From assembly GCA_047602295.1 (NCBI GenBank), contig JASGHP010000001.1, positions 4,340,001 through 4,404,000 on the forward strand: a stretch of DNA of 64,000 nt, in the 5' to 3' direction. The DNA is from JACMLD01 sp047602295 (GTDB lineage: Bacteria > Bacteroidota > Bacteroidia > Chitinophagales > Chitinophagaceae). The notes beneath the pieces were generated by a model. The model was not told where the DNA came from, searched no databases, and saw only the letters and a list, made by a program, of their open reading frames with translations. Numbering within the stretch: position 1 is the stretch's first letter; each line of letters starts with the position of its first letter. Below, one piece after another: positions 35,284-45,125 of the stretch. Made by a program: the position numbers and the translations under genes.

Positions 35284-37183
35284 CTATTCCTTTTTTACAA
35301 GTACCAATCTTGCACGGTCTGCTTTATAGATTTGTTCCTGGAATTTTACAAGCTCTGCGTAATCACTTGCCGGAAAACGGTTTTTGTTTTTTTCGTACCG
35401 GCGCACATAAAATATCTTATTGCCATCTACTTTTGCAGCACAACTGTATTTACCAAACTTGCTTTCTATATTTACGGGTTGCGGCAAAGATTCAGAGCTA
35501 TAACCGTCCGGAATCTGAATATTGATAGAGTCAATATCCCTGAATGCAGACCTCGTAACAATATCATATTTCCTTACAGAATCTGGCGAATAGCGAAGGC
35601 CAGTTTTTTCAAAAAGATTAGGCGCAATGAAAAGTCTTTTACCAGTAACACTGGCGTAGCTGCTGGATGTAACATGCAAGTATTCTTTCATTGCTGGAAT
35701 CGTTCCCTTCTCTTCTTCGTAATTACTTTTATCTACCTGGTAAGTTGGCAGATTTAATACATCGTTCAGGTATTTATCCCTTTGCTCCTTTGAAGCACTG
35801 TGCATAAGATCATGCGCAAGCTCCTGTTCGATTCCTGTAAATCGGGTATTCACTTGTGCATCCAGGTTACCTTCAGCATCAATAACCGCATTTACCAAAC
35901 GAACCTGTGTATTATCCGCCGGACTATATCTTGGTGTATTTACAATATGGGCGCCGTCTTCGTCAATCAAAATTGCTTTCCTGTCGCCAGTAAAACTTCC
36001 CATAAAACCAGGCGAGACTGTTTGGCTGGTGCATTCAAGCCAAACAGTATCTTTTGCCATAGGCACACATGCTATTACGTGATTGCCTTGCAGGCTTGAA
36101 AAGTCATCCATTAAAGCAGGCGCATTGCTCCCAGCTCTTATCACCACGTACCTTGCTTTTATACCGGCTTCTTTCAACAATGCCACCATATAATTAGACA
36201 AAGCCTTGCAATCACCATATTTTTTAGTGGCTACATATTTTGCATCAAATGGTTGCCAGCCACCAATACCTAATTGTATGCTTATATACCTGGTATTTTT
36301 TTGCATAAAATCATATAGCGCATAAATTTTTTGCCGCTCGTCTTTTATAGGATTCTGCTAACTGGTGTACTTTTGTTTTTATATCATCCGGCAATACATC
36401 CCTGTTTTGCAAAAGCTGGTAAATAAATTTACCGAAGCCTTCCCAGGTAGACATGTCTCCTTTGTAATTATCCACTTCAAAAACAGACGGGGCAAAACTT
36501 ACATTAGGAACAATCTCATTAAGATCCGGAGCGCTGCTTTCCCGTGTAATCGCAGTTAAGTTGCTAAGTTGCCACGTATATATTTTCTTATTGCCATCTT
36601 CCTTAATGACGGGTTGTATTGAGCAATTGCGGGGTCTGTACCTTATTAAATAATCTTTAGGCGCAGTAATAACATATTTGCTAAAAGCAACAGACATATT
36701 GGGTGCAAAAAGCGGTATCCAGCTGTTAAAGTAAAGCAGACCATTTACATCGTCTTCTTCTTCAAATGCAACTGTGTATGGGTAAGTCTTGTAATAAAAG
36801 TCATATTCTTTATACCTCGCATCATCCATCAGGCTTTCTTCGCCCACGCCACTTCTGTCCTGCATGTCTTTTTTCTTTACATGCTTTATCTCTTTTCCCA
36901 TTGCATCATAGAGATAGGCATCTATATAATTAATGGAAAAAAAATTATCGTAACGGGTTGTATAATCAGCATACCTCGCACCCGCTTCGTTCATAATAGT
37001 ATATACTCGCCGTTCTTTTACCGTAGCTTTTGCGGGAGATTTTATTTCCATCTCCAGCGAATTTTCCCGCACTATTATATTGGCATTCTTTTTAAGAGAA
37101 TCCGGTATCAGCAGCACATTGTAAGACTGAGCAACGATGGTTGCAGGCAACGATGCCAGCAAAAAAAACAAGATGCTTTTCAT
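35284..37183 (-). pseudogene. DUF3857/transglutaminase-like exported protein, frameshifted (paralogue 1)
   Basis: Two frames (37183-36311 and 36306-35284) are one protein of about 632 aa. The first has a signal peptide (ending TIVAQ) and a DUF3857 domain, then breaks after KVHQLAESYK. The second begins inside the transglutaminase domain (MQKNTRYISIQLGIGGWQPF). Removing one T from the T4 run at 36343-36346 (+ strand) gives KDERQKIYALYDF and joins them. This copy keeps the Cys of GDCKALS and the His of GNHVIACV, with WLECT at the Asp position. It is the only one of four tandem paralogues with the catalytic Cys. It is last in the operon, 13 bp after paralogue 2. A sequencing error is possible. 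Confidence 0.82.
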
Positions 37184-37196
37184 AGATGGGTATTTA

Positions 37197-39191
37197 TTAT
37201 TTCTTCTTCAATACAATTTGTTCATTCTGTTTCTTTACAATGAATGCAAAAAACTCGCGTAATGAGTTGTAATCTTCCGGCGTAAAAGTAGCTTTATTTA
37301 GCTTTACCCTGCAACGAAGTTGTATCAGCGATTCTGACTTCTGGATGATGTATTCAAACATTCCTTCATCATCATTGAAAGCCACTTTTGCAGATTTTGG
37401 CGTTTCCTCTACTACATAGCCTGTTGGCACTTCCATGGTCAGCAAATAAGTTTCATCCATAGTATATGGCATTTCAACCGGGTATCTTCTGTCCGCAGAT
37501 TTAAAAGGGTTTTCTTTATATCCTTCAGACATCATTGGGTTAAAGTACAAAATATCCTCACCCTGTGGTTTGCAATCAAACTCATAATGAATGGTGGCAG
37601 GCTCTTCCTGGTTTTTTAAAGAGTCAATACCGGAGTCTGTTATTTTTATTTCAAAGCTATTCCCCGATTTTACATCGTTAAAATATTCTTTCGCAGAGTT
37701 TTTTAATTTTTCACGCAGCGTCTCTGATTCATAATAACCAAGTTGGGTTTTAAATGCTCCGTTCATACCACCTTTTTCATCGTTATTAAGAAATACAGTG
37801 GTCATCTTCTGTTCTCTTAAAGAATCTGGCTCAAGATAAACCGGCATAGCTGCTTCTTTGGTAATCACTCTTGCATGACCGTTATAGCAATACGCCGGCA
37901 ATTTGCCAAAACCGTTATACGGGCTGCTTGCATCCAGGTAATATATTACTCCGTCAATATTGGCCTGGCACACTACATAATTAAACCTTTGTAAAAGAGG
38001 GTATATTTCACTTGTAAAACCATGAGAACGTGTACTGAGTGTCAGCGGATCTGCTGTAATACCTTCATGCCGTAACATGGCTGCCAATAAAAGGTTTATA
38101 TCTGCTTCACTACCACTGTGTTTCTTATATGCATCCTTTAAGGTTGTTTCTATGCCCAATGCAGAATGGCTTGTACAAGTCATATTATCTCTTACAAAAG
38201 CAAATATTTTCTTTGCCTTTTCTAATTGGGCAGTGGCTCCTTTTGTAACATTCTTTATATCATCATCCAGCCAGTTATTGTTTTTTGACAAAGAAGCGCC
38301 GAAATTATCATCCTCCATTAGTTTTTGTCCCAACAACACCCAATTGCCCATATAATCATGCGGCATACCGCCTCTAAATTGGCGGCTGGATAATTGAAAC
38401 TCTACCCCTCCAATATAATTTTTAATAGAAGAAGTATACTTTTCTGTTTTAAGTGAGGGTATATCTTTTACAATCCATTTACGTGTATAAACTATTCCGT
38501 CAAGCGTTCCTGTTTCATCCCTGCCGGCTCCTCCCGGTACAGTAACGGTAAACCTGCTATTAAAAGATCCGGTTTTTACTTCCGGAGTCAAATAACCTTG
38601 CCCTATTGTTACATAATTGAAAAATTCAGGAATGCCCACTTCGTAAGAACTATACAAGCAAGGATATTCCGACTGAAAATACCAGGGTTGGAGATTTTGT
38701 AAAAAATCGGATTTAATTGTATAGGTATACTCAATAATAGACCCTTCTTTGACAGCGGGCATAGTGAATTTTTTCTCGACATAGTTTTTGCTCAAGTTGT
38801 CTTTGAAAACAGAAGCTCCGTCCAGTTTTGTTTCCACTACTTTTCCCGCCTCTAGATTGTAAGTATACGCCTTAAGGTTGTCCAGCTTTTCTTCTGCACC
38901 ACCACTGGAATAGAGGGGTATCTCAACACTGGCAGTTTTAAAGCCATTTTTGTTGAAGATTTTTATACGGGTAGTACGTGTATACACCAGCGAAAACCAT
39001 CCTTTTGTATTGCCTTCAAAACTGGAATTGCCAATGTCTGCAATTACCACGGCACTGGCGCCGGAATCGTAGGGTTGTGTAATGTTGAAATCCTGGGGAG
39101 TGATTTTTCCAAATTTAATTGGAGCGTCTTGTGCGTGCAGCATATTTACGGCGCATAAAAGCACCGCCAATGCGAGTGAATAAGGTTTCAT
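37197..39191 (-). CDS. DUF3857/transglutaminase-like exported protein (paralogue 2)
   Basis: 664 aa with a signal peptide (MKPYSLALAVLLCAVNMLHAQ). The DUF3857 domain covers about 50-260 (VVIADIGNSSFEGNTKGW, KEGSIIEYTYTIKSDF). A transglutaminase-like fold follows (about 320-440), and a C-terminal DUF3858-type beta domain (MEVPTGYVVEETPKSAKVAFNDDEG, SLREFFAFIVKKQNEQIVLKK). The position of the catalytic Cys is Glu362 (HSGSEADINLLL), and the His position is Tyr405 (RFNYVVCQ). It should therefore be enzymatically dead and act as a binding or scaffold protein in the periplasm or at the outer membrane. It closely resembles paralogue 3. Confidence 0.85.
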   Translation of the reverse strand: MKPYSLALAVLLCAVNMLHAQDAPIKFGKITPQDFNITQPYDSGASAVVIADIGNSSFEGNTKGWFSLVYTRTTRIKIFNKNGFKTASVEIPLYSSGGAEEKLDNLKAYTYNLEAGKVVETKLDGASVFKDNLSKNYVEKKFTMPAVKEGSIIEYTYTIKSDFLQNLQPWYFQSEYPCLYSSYEVGIPEFFNYVTIGQGYLTPEVKTGSFNSRFTVTVPGGAGRDETGTLDGIVYTRKWIVKDIPSLKTEKYTSSIKNYIGGVEFQLSSRQFRGGMPHDYMGNWVLLGQKLMEDDNFGASLSKNNNWLDDDIKNVTKGATAQLEKAKKIFAFVRDNMTCTSHSALGIETTLKDAYKKHSGSEADINLLLAAMLRHEGITADPLTLSTRSHGFTSEIYPLLQRFNYVVCQANIDGVIYYLDASSPYNGFGKLPAYCYNGHARVITKEAAMPVYLEPDSLREQKMTTVFLNNDEKGGMNGAFKTQLGYYESETLREKLKNSAKEYFNDVKSGNSFEIKITDSGIDSLKNQEEPATIHYEFDCKPQGEDILYFNPMMSEGYKENPFKSADRRYPVEMPYTMDETYLLTMEVPTGYVVEETPKSAKVAFNDDEGMFEYIIQKSESLIQLRCRVKLNKATFTPEDYNSLREFFAFIVKKQNEQIVLKKK

Positions 39192-39343
39192 GTAGTCTAG
39201 GGGTTTAGTTATTCGAAAGTAAAGAATAACTGGATACTACTAATATCATTAACAAGAAAAAAATATTGCCTTTGATCAATTAATATTTAATTAATCTTTA
39301 TCAGCCAATCCCTGCCAGTTGGTAAGGTCGTTTTGGCTATCCG

Positions 39344-41383
39344 TTATTTTGACTTCTTCTTAAATACAATCTGCTCGTTTTGCTTCTTAACCACATAACT
39401 AAAAAATTCTCTTAGCGAGTCGTATTCATCAGCATCAAAATTTGCTTTTTTCATTAATACGGAACAGCGCAATTGTACCATGTTTTCTGTCTTTTGAATC
39501 AGGTAATCAAATGAACCCTGGTTTACATTATAAGAAACCCTTGTAGACTTTGGCATTTCCTCCACCACATATCCTTCCGGAATTTCCATTGTTAATACAT
39601 ATGTTTCATTAACCGGGTAAGGCATTTCTACAGGGTATTTCCGCACTGCAGCTTTAAATGGATTGTTTCTTAGCTGGCTCCAGATAATGGGGTTAAAATA
39701 GATAATATCATTTTCACCAAAAGACTTTATGGTAAAATCAACGCGAAGTTTTATGGGGTCTTCATATTTTCTCAAAGAATCAATAGCTATATCCGTTACT
39801 TTCATATCCTCACCTTCTGTCTCCTGCAGCTCCTGCCGGTATTTTTCTTCACCTTCTTTTACAATTTTCCGGCGCAGGTTATAAGATTCAATATTACCCA
39901 TAGCATGTTCGTATACACCTTCTATTTTTCCCTTTCCTCCTTCCGGACTAATAACACGAACAAAAATAGAGCTCCTTTCTTTTAGTGAATCTGCCATAAA
40001 GTAGACAGATGAAGAATCACGTTTATCAATTACCCTTGCATGGCCATTGTAACAATCAAGAGGCAACAGTCCAAATCCAAGCCCCGGCCTGGTAGCATCC
40101 AGGTAATACACTTTATCATCAATAGTGGCTTTGCAGATTACATAATTCAACCTGCTTAAAAGTGGGTAGCTGGGAAAATTGAAACCAAAATCCCTTGTGC
40201 TAAGCACAACAGGTGCAGCCACTATATTTTTTCGCAAAAGCATATCCGTTAGCAGAAGATTGATTTCACCCACATTGCCTTTCCGGCTTTTGTATACGTC
40301 TTGCAATGTTGTTTTTACATACTTGTTATAATAGCTGTTGCAGGTAAAATTAGCAGACAGGTAATAATAAATATCTTTTGCTTGCGCCAACAAGCTGCTG
40401 TTATCTTTTACAATTTGCTCCAACGGTTTATCTAACCAGTAATTGTTATCCGGCTCGGAAACAAAAGATGCAAAATCATTTTCTTTCAGCATATCTTCTG
40501 TAGCCTTTGTCCAGGTATTTTTTACCGGATGTACATCCTGTCCATCATAGGTTTGCGACAATTGAAAATCTATTTTATCCATATAATTCTCAGGAGAAGT
40601 CAAATAATTCTCTACATAGAATGCCGGCACATCTTTTATTACCCAGCGATGCTTTACTGTAGCAGCACTAACATTCATTGACTCACCACCTGTGCTATAA
40701 TTATTTCCCTGCCTTATGATGTTGTAATTTTCGTGCCCTTCATCTGGTTTGTCTATATAAAATGGATGAATTCCCCTTCTTGAAAAAACATATCCAACCA
40801 GACTGGGAATATTTACCGAGTATTCACTCCACAATGTTGGGTACTGAATACTCTGAAATTCCCATTCAGGGATATTGAAATAAAAATCTGAGATAATAGT
40901 GTAAGAATATTCAATAATAGAATTCTCTTTTACGGAAGGAAGGGTAAACTTCTGCTCTACACGGTTTTTGTCTATTCTATCTGAAAACAAATCTCTTTTC
41001 TCCATCTTTACTGTTGCCACGGCTCCGTTTTCAATATTGTAAGTGAATGCAGATACATTGTCCAGCTTTTCAACTGCATCCCCGTCTGCGTACAGTCGAA
41101 TTTTTACAGTGGCAAGGTCAAACGCTTTTTTATCCAGTATTTTGATGCGAACATTTCGTTTGAAAACATAGCTTACCCAACCTTTGCTGTTGCCTTTAAA
41201 AATAGTGTTGCCCACGTCAGCAATAATTACAGCGCTGCTGCTGCTGTCTATGGCGGTACTGGGAGGAATGGTGAAGTCCTGCAGTGTTACTTTACCAAAA
41301 GTTACGGGTGTTTTTTCCTGTGCTGAAAGAATACCAGGAAGAATTATGAAACAAAAAAGGAATCTAAAAGTATGCTTCTTCAT
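39344..41383 (-). CDS. DUF3857/transglutaminase-like exported protein (paralogue 3)
   Basis: About 679 aa from ATG 41383, where MKKHTFRFLFCFIILPGILSAQ is a good signal peptide; an in-frame ATG seven codons upstream is less likely. Domain order is the same as paralogue 2: DUF3857, transglutaminase-like, DUF3858. The catalytic Cys position is Val (RKGNVGEINLLL) and the His position is Tyr (RLNYVICK), so the usual triad is absent. The ending SLREFFSYVVKKQNEQIVFKKKSK is nearly that of paralogue 2, showing a recent duplication. It lies 152 bp upstream of paralogue 2. Function is unknown. Confidence 0.85.
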   Translation of the reverse strand: MKKHTFRFLFCFIILPGILSAQEKTPVTFGKVTLQDFTIPPSTAIDSSSSAVIIADVGNTIFKGNSKGWVSYVFKRNVRIKILDKKAFDLATVKIRLYADGDAVEKLDNVSAFTYNIENGAVATVKMEKRDLFSDRIDKNRVEQKFTLPSVKENSIIEYSYTIISDFYFNIPEWEFQSIQYPTLWSEYSVNIPSLVGYVFSRRGIHPFYIDKPDEGHENYNIIRQGNNYSTGGESMNVSAATVKHRWVIKDVPAFYVENYLTSPENYMDKIDFQLSQTYDGQDVHPVKNTWTKATEDMLKENDFASFVSEPDNNYWLDKPLEQIVKDNSSLLAQAKDIYYYLSANFTCNSYYNKYVKTTLQDVYKSRKGNVGEINLLLTDMLLRKNIVAAPVVLSTRDFGFNFPSYPLLSRLNYVICKATIDDKVYYLDATRPGLGFGLLPLDCYNGHARVIDKRDSSSVYFMADSLKERSSIFVRVISPEGGKGKIEGVYEHAMGNIESYNLRRKIVKEGEEKYRQELQETEGEDMKVTDIAIDSLRKYEDPIKLRVDFTIKSFGENDIIYFNPIIWSQLRNNPFKAAVRKYPVEMPYPVNETYVLTMEIPEGYVVEEMPKSTRVSYNVNQGSFDYLIQKTENMVQLRCSVLMKKANFDADEYDSLREFFSYVVKKQNEQIVFKKKSK

Positions 41384-41522
41384 AGCAAAAGGTTTGCGCA
41401 ACAAAATAAATGTTTTGTATTTATTATAAAAATTTCTGACAACTCGTTTAGTATTTTAAAACTACAAAGCATTTTCTCGCAACAAACAGCTAATTGTAAA
41501 TAAGAAAGTTTAAATGTTGCGG

Positions 41523-43511
41523 TTATTTTGTTTTCTTAAAAACAAATTGTTTTGCCTGCATCTTTCCTACAAAAGCAAAAAAATCACGCAATGAATTGTA
41601 GTCATCTGGGTTAAATTTTGTCCTTTTAAGGCTTAACCGTATGCGCAGTTGAATAGAAGTTTCATCGTGCTGTATACCATATTCATAAGACCCCTCCCCT
41701 TCATTGAAACTTACTTTTGCTGAATTGGGTATTTCAAGAATAGCATAGCCCTTTGGTATCTCCATATTCATAACATACATTTCATCTATGGCCATCGGAA
41801 GGTCTATTGGGTAGTGCCGGGCAGTTGCACTGAACGGATTTACAGTATAATGACTGAGCAAAACAGGATTATAATAAAGCATGTCATCTTCTGTTTTAAA
41901 ATTGTAGTCTACATGCAGGTTAACCGGAACATCCAACTTTAACAAAGAATCTATGCCTATATTTTCGATAGAACAATCTACGCAACAGTTTCGCCCTACT
42001 TGCGCAAAAAAACTTTTCGTATCTGTAGACGTAATTTCATTGCGCATACTATAAGAAGCATGGTACCCAGGATTTGAACGAAGGTTTACATGCATAAGAT
42101 TATTTTCTTTTTCGTCTGCCTGAACAAATACCGTGGTAACATTCAGCTCTTTTACAGAATTAGCAGACAATACAATAGGTCCGCTTTCATTTTCACTTAT
42201 CACCCAGGCGAAGTCATTATAGCAATCAAGATCAAGCTTTCCGAAAGCAAGTTTTGGTTTCGACGCATCGAGGTAAACAGAATCGCCATAAATTTTAAGC
42301 AGACAAATTACATGATTCAATCTGTCAGGGTTAGGATGAGCCTTAGGAGGTACCCCCATTTCTGTAGTGGCCAGGATTACCGGGCTTGCTTTTAGTCCAC
42401 GCAATTGCAGCAAACCCACAAGCAATAAATTCAAATCTGCTGAATTTCCTTTTCTATTTTTATTTATCTCATATAAATCGTTAGACAAAAGATAGTTTTC
42501 GCTCTCGAAGGCTGTGAAATTATCTCTTACATAAGCGTATAAATGCTTGGCAGCATCCATAGGGTTGTTATCGTTACCACAAACTTTATCCATTGTGTTC
42601 TGGAGGTTACCAGCATAATCTGGTCTAACAGCTCGGCCAAAGCGGGGGTGAACAGCAAGTTCATTGTTAAACGATTTCCAGGTCTCTGCTTCATAAGGGT
42701 CTGTCTCATCATATCTGCCTTCAAACCGAAATTGAATCCCTTCAAGATAATCATCCGGGCAATTTAAAAAAGGTTCGCTACGAAATGCCGGCACATTGTT
42801 CATCGTCCATGTACGACGGGTATAATCTCCACTTACATACAGAGAGCCGACCTGTATAGTTCTATACAAATTTTCACTTGTGGCATTTCGTGCAGTATCA
42901 ACACCGGTTTCAATTACCCGAAATGTAAGCATGTTGGGAACATTTACCCGCAACTGGCTAAATAATACCGGGTAATCTTCATACTGAAAATTCCACTTTG
43001 GCAGGTATCCGGCAAGATGTGAGTAAACAGAATAACCAAACTCAATTATTGTTCCTTCGTGCACATTGGGTATAGCAAACTGTTTAATGGTTTGATAACT
43101 GGATTGCTTATTTTCGAATATGGATGATTGATCCAGGGCTGTTATATTTAAATGGCCGTTTTCCATATTAAAAGCAAAAGCCTGTACATCTCTTAATTCT
43201 TCCTGCGATGAACCTTTACCGAACAACGATATTTTAACCACAGCCAAATTAAAAGCGCTGCTTCGGATTATTTTTATACGTTTCCTACGGCTGTATACAT
43301 AAGCTACAGACCCCATTTTTTTATCATCAGTATAATTGACAGTACCAACGTCTGCAAGAATAATGGCAGCGCTGCCAGAATCTATACCTGTACCTGTGTT
43401 TATGGCAAAATCAGCTTCTGTTATTTTCTTTAATACGATAGTGTCACGCTGTTGTCCAAAAGCGTACGATAAAAACAAACAAAGGATAAGGGAAAAGAAA
43501 GTTCTTTTCAT
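41523..43511 (-). CDS. DUF3857/transglutaminase-like exported protein (paralogue 4)
   Basis: 662 aa, first of the four tandem genes, with signal peptide MKRTFFSLILCLFLSYAFGQ. It has the same DUF3857 - transglutaminase-like - DUF3858 order (ADVGTVNYTDDKKMGSVAYVY, VHEGTIIEFGYSVYSHL, SLRDFFAFVGKMQAKQFVFKK). The Cys position is Ser (RKGNSADLNLLL), while His (RLNHVICL) and Asp (VYLDASKP) are kept. A Ser-His-Asp arrangement is therefore possible, unlike paralogues 2 and 3. Its start codon is only 23 bp from the divergent queG start. Confidence 0.85.
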   Translation of the reverse strand: MKRTFFSLILCLFLSYAFGQQRDTIVLKKITEADFAINTGTGIDSGSAAIILADVGTVNYTDDKKMGSVAYVYSRRKRIKIIRSSAFNLAVVKISLFGKGSSQEELRDVQAFAFNMENGHLNITALDQSSIFENKQSSYQTIKQFAIPNVHEGTIIEFGYSVYSHLAGYLPKWNFQYEDYPVLFSQLRVNVPNMLTFRVIETGVDTARNATSENLYRTIQVGSLYVSGDYTRRTWTMNNVPAFRSEPFLNCPDDYLEGIQFRFEGRYDETDPYEAETWKSFNNELAVHPRFGRAVRPDYAGNLQNTMDKVCGNDNNPMDAAKHLYAYVRDNFTAFESENYLLSNDLYEINKNRKGNSADLNLLLVGLLQLRGLKASPVILATTEMGVPPKAHPNPDRLNHVICLLKIYGDSVYLDASKPKLAFGKLDLDCYNDFAWVISENESGPIVLSANSVKELNVTTVFVQADEKENNLMHVNLRSNPGYHASYSMRNEITSTDTKSFFAQVGRNCCVDCSIENIGIDSLLKLDVPVNLHVDYNFKTEDDMLYYNPVLLSHYTVNPFSATARHYPIDLPMAIDEMYVMNMEIPKGYAILEIPNSAKVSFNEGEGSYEYGIQHDETSIQLRIRLSLKRTKFNPDDYNSLRDFFAFVGKMQAKQFVFKKTK

Positions 43512-43534
43512 TCTCTAAACAATTAAAAGGTTTA

Positions 43535-44509
43535 ATGGGTATTTTTTGGCTTAATTTGTCAAAAAAAATCTTGACTACGACGCAAAATAGTCATTTCATC
43601 AAACAAACAGCAACGCAATTGGGTTTTGATTATTGTGGCATTGCCAAAGCGCAAAGGCTGGATGATGATGCCCGCCGCCTGGAACAATGGCTCAATAAAG
43701 GTTACCAGGGCAGTATGCAATACATGGAAAATCATTTTGAACTACGTATAGATCCCACCCGTTTGCTGCCCGGGGCAAAATCCGTCATCACCCTATTGAT
43801 GAACTATTATCCGTCTGCTCACCAACAACCCGAAGCGCCAAAAATTGCCAAATATGCATTTGGAAAAGATTATCACGAAGTGATAAGAGAAAAGCTTAAT
43901 CATTTTATAGACTTAATAAAAACACAGGTTGGACACATAAACGGCCGCGGTTTTGTAGACAGTGCACCTGTTTTGGAAAGAACATGGGCGCAACGCAGCG
44001 GATTGGGTTGGATTGGAAAAAACGGCAACCTTATCAATAAAAAAAAAGGGTCTTTCTTTTTTATTGCAACGCTTATTACTGACCTGGAACTGGAATACGA
44101 TGACCCTATTGTAAAAGATTACTGCGGCAGTTGCACCCGTTGCATTGAAGCCTGCCCCACAGATGCAATACTGGATAATAAAACAATAGACGGCAGCCGT
44201 TGCATTTCTTATTTTACGATCGAGCTGAAAGATCAGTTGATTCCTGAGAATATGAAAAGCAAGTTTGGCGACTGGATGTTTGGTTGCGATGTTTGCCAGG
44301 ACGTATGCCCTTGGAACCGCTTTAGCAAACCAACTTCAGAAAATAGTTTTACCCCGCTAACAGAAATATTAAACTTCTCCCTCAGCGATTGGGAAGAACT
44401 TACCGAGGAGTCTTTTAAAAAAATATTCCGGCACTCGCCTTTAAAAAGAAGCAAGTTTGCCGGAATAAAAAGGAATCTCCAGTTTATCGCCCCACAACAA
44501 AAAGATTAA
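43535..44509 (+). CDS. queG: Epoxyqueuosine reductase QueG
   Basis: A 324-aa cobalamin- and iron-sulfur-dependent enzyme that reduces epoxyqueuosine to queuosine in tRNA. The N-terminal cobalamin domain has the catalytic Asp142 in GFVDSAPVLERTWAQRSGLGWIGKN. Two 4Fe-4S clusters are visible: CGSCTRCIEACP (Cys197, 200, 203, 207) and CISYF...GCDVCQDVCPW (Cys223, 251, 254, 258). Length is normal for forms lacking the C-terminal HEAT region. The first ATG is only 23 bp from the divergent paralogue-4 start, so initiation at a downstream TTG (43571) is possible. The stop overlaps the convergent barrel gene by four bases. Confidence 0.95.
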   Translation: MGIFWLNLSKKILTTTQNSHFIKQTATQLGFDYCGIAKAQRLDDDARRLEQWLNKGYQGSMQYMENHFELRIDPTRLLPGAKSVITLLMNYYPSAHQQPEAPKIAKYAFGKDYHEVIREKLNHFIDLIKTQVGHINGRGFVDSAPVLERTWAQRSGLGWIGKNGNLINKKKGSFFFIATLITDLELEYDDPIVKDYCGSCTRCIEACPTDAILDNKTIDGSRCISYFTIELKDQLIPENMKSKFGDWMFGCDVCQDVCPWNRFSKPTSENSFTPLTEILNFSLSDWEELTEESFKKIFRHSPLKRSKFAGIKRNLQFIAPQQKD

Positions 44510-45072
44510 AACATCCAACCTATTTGTAACATCAAACGATTGTAATCATATACGTAAGTCTCCACCTGCTTATAACAAGGCCCGTTAATAGGACAGGTTT
44601 GTTGCTCCTGGTTATTTTTTACTCTTTTATACGTGTACCCTGCATTCAGTTGCAGAGCCATGCCATTTGCAAACCCAACCGAATAACCAAAACCAGCATT
44701 GCAATAAAAAGCAGGCTGGTAGGTGCTGGTGTAAAAATATTGAGTCACTTTTTTTTCCCACGCAAAATTCAAACCGCCATCCCCATACACAAAAAATTTA
44801 TTTTGCTTCTTTCCAAAATAGTTTTTCAACTCCAGGAACAATGGAATAGTTCTTTTCTGATAATAATCCAACCCCACTCCCACCCCTAAAAAAGTATTTT
44901 TATATTGAAAGCCGTTTACAGATTGCAAATGAATGGCGGTATTACTCTCGCCATTTAAAAGACCAACCTGGTTGATAGAATGAAAATTCCAACGATCATT
45001 AAGGGGTAATTTTTGTGCGGTTAACCCATAACACAGCAAAATCAAACCATGCAGTAGAATTATTCTTTTCAT
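44506..45072 (-). CDS. Small outer-membrane beta-barrel protein
   Basis: 188 aa with a signal peptide (MKRIILLHGLILLCYGLTAQ). The rest alternates in beta-strand fashion with many aromatic residues (GVGVGLDYYQKRTIPLFLELKNYFG, YGDGGLNFAWEKKV, GFGYSVGFANGMALQLNAGYTYKR) and ends in LMLQIGWMF, a barrel-type C-terminal strand. This is typical of 8-stranded OmpA/PorT-like barrels. Function is unknown. It is last in a leftward run after the LVIVD-type lipoprotein, sigma factor and membrane-barrel gene, and may belong to that regulon. Its 3' end overlaps queG by four bases. Confidence 0.8.
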   Translation of the reverse strand: MKRIILLHGLILLCYGLTAQKLPLNDRWNFHSINQVGLLNGESNTAIHLQSVNGFQYKNTFLGVGVGLDYYQKRTIPLFLELKNYFGKKQNKFFVYGDGGLNFAWEKKVTQYFYTSTYQPAFYCNAGFGYSVGFANGMALQLNAGYTYKRVKNNQEQQTCPINGPCYKQVETYVYDYNRLMLQIGWMF

Positions 45073-45125
45073 TTTATAAACATGAATTAATGATATTCCT
45101 TGTTAAAAACTTTTGCGTCAATTGC

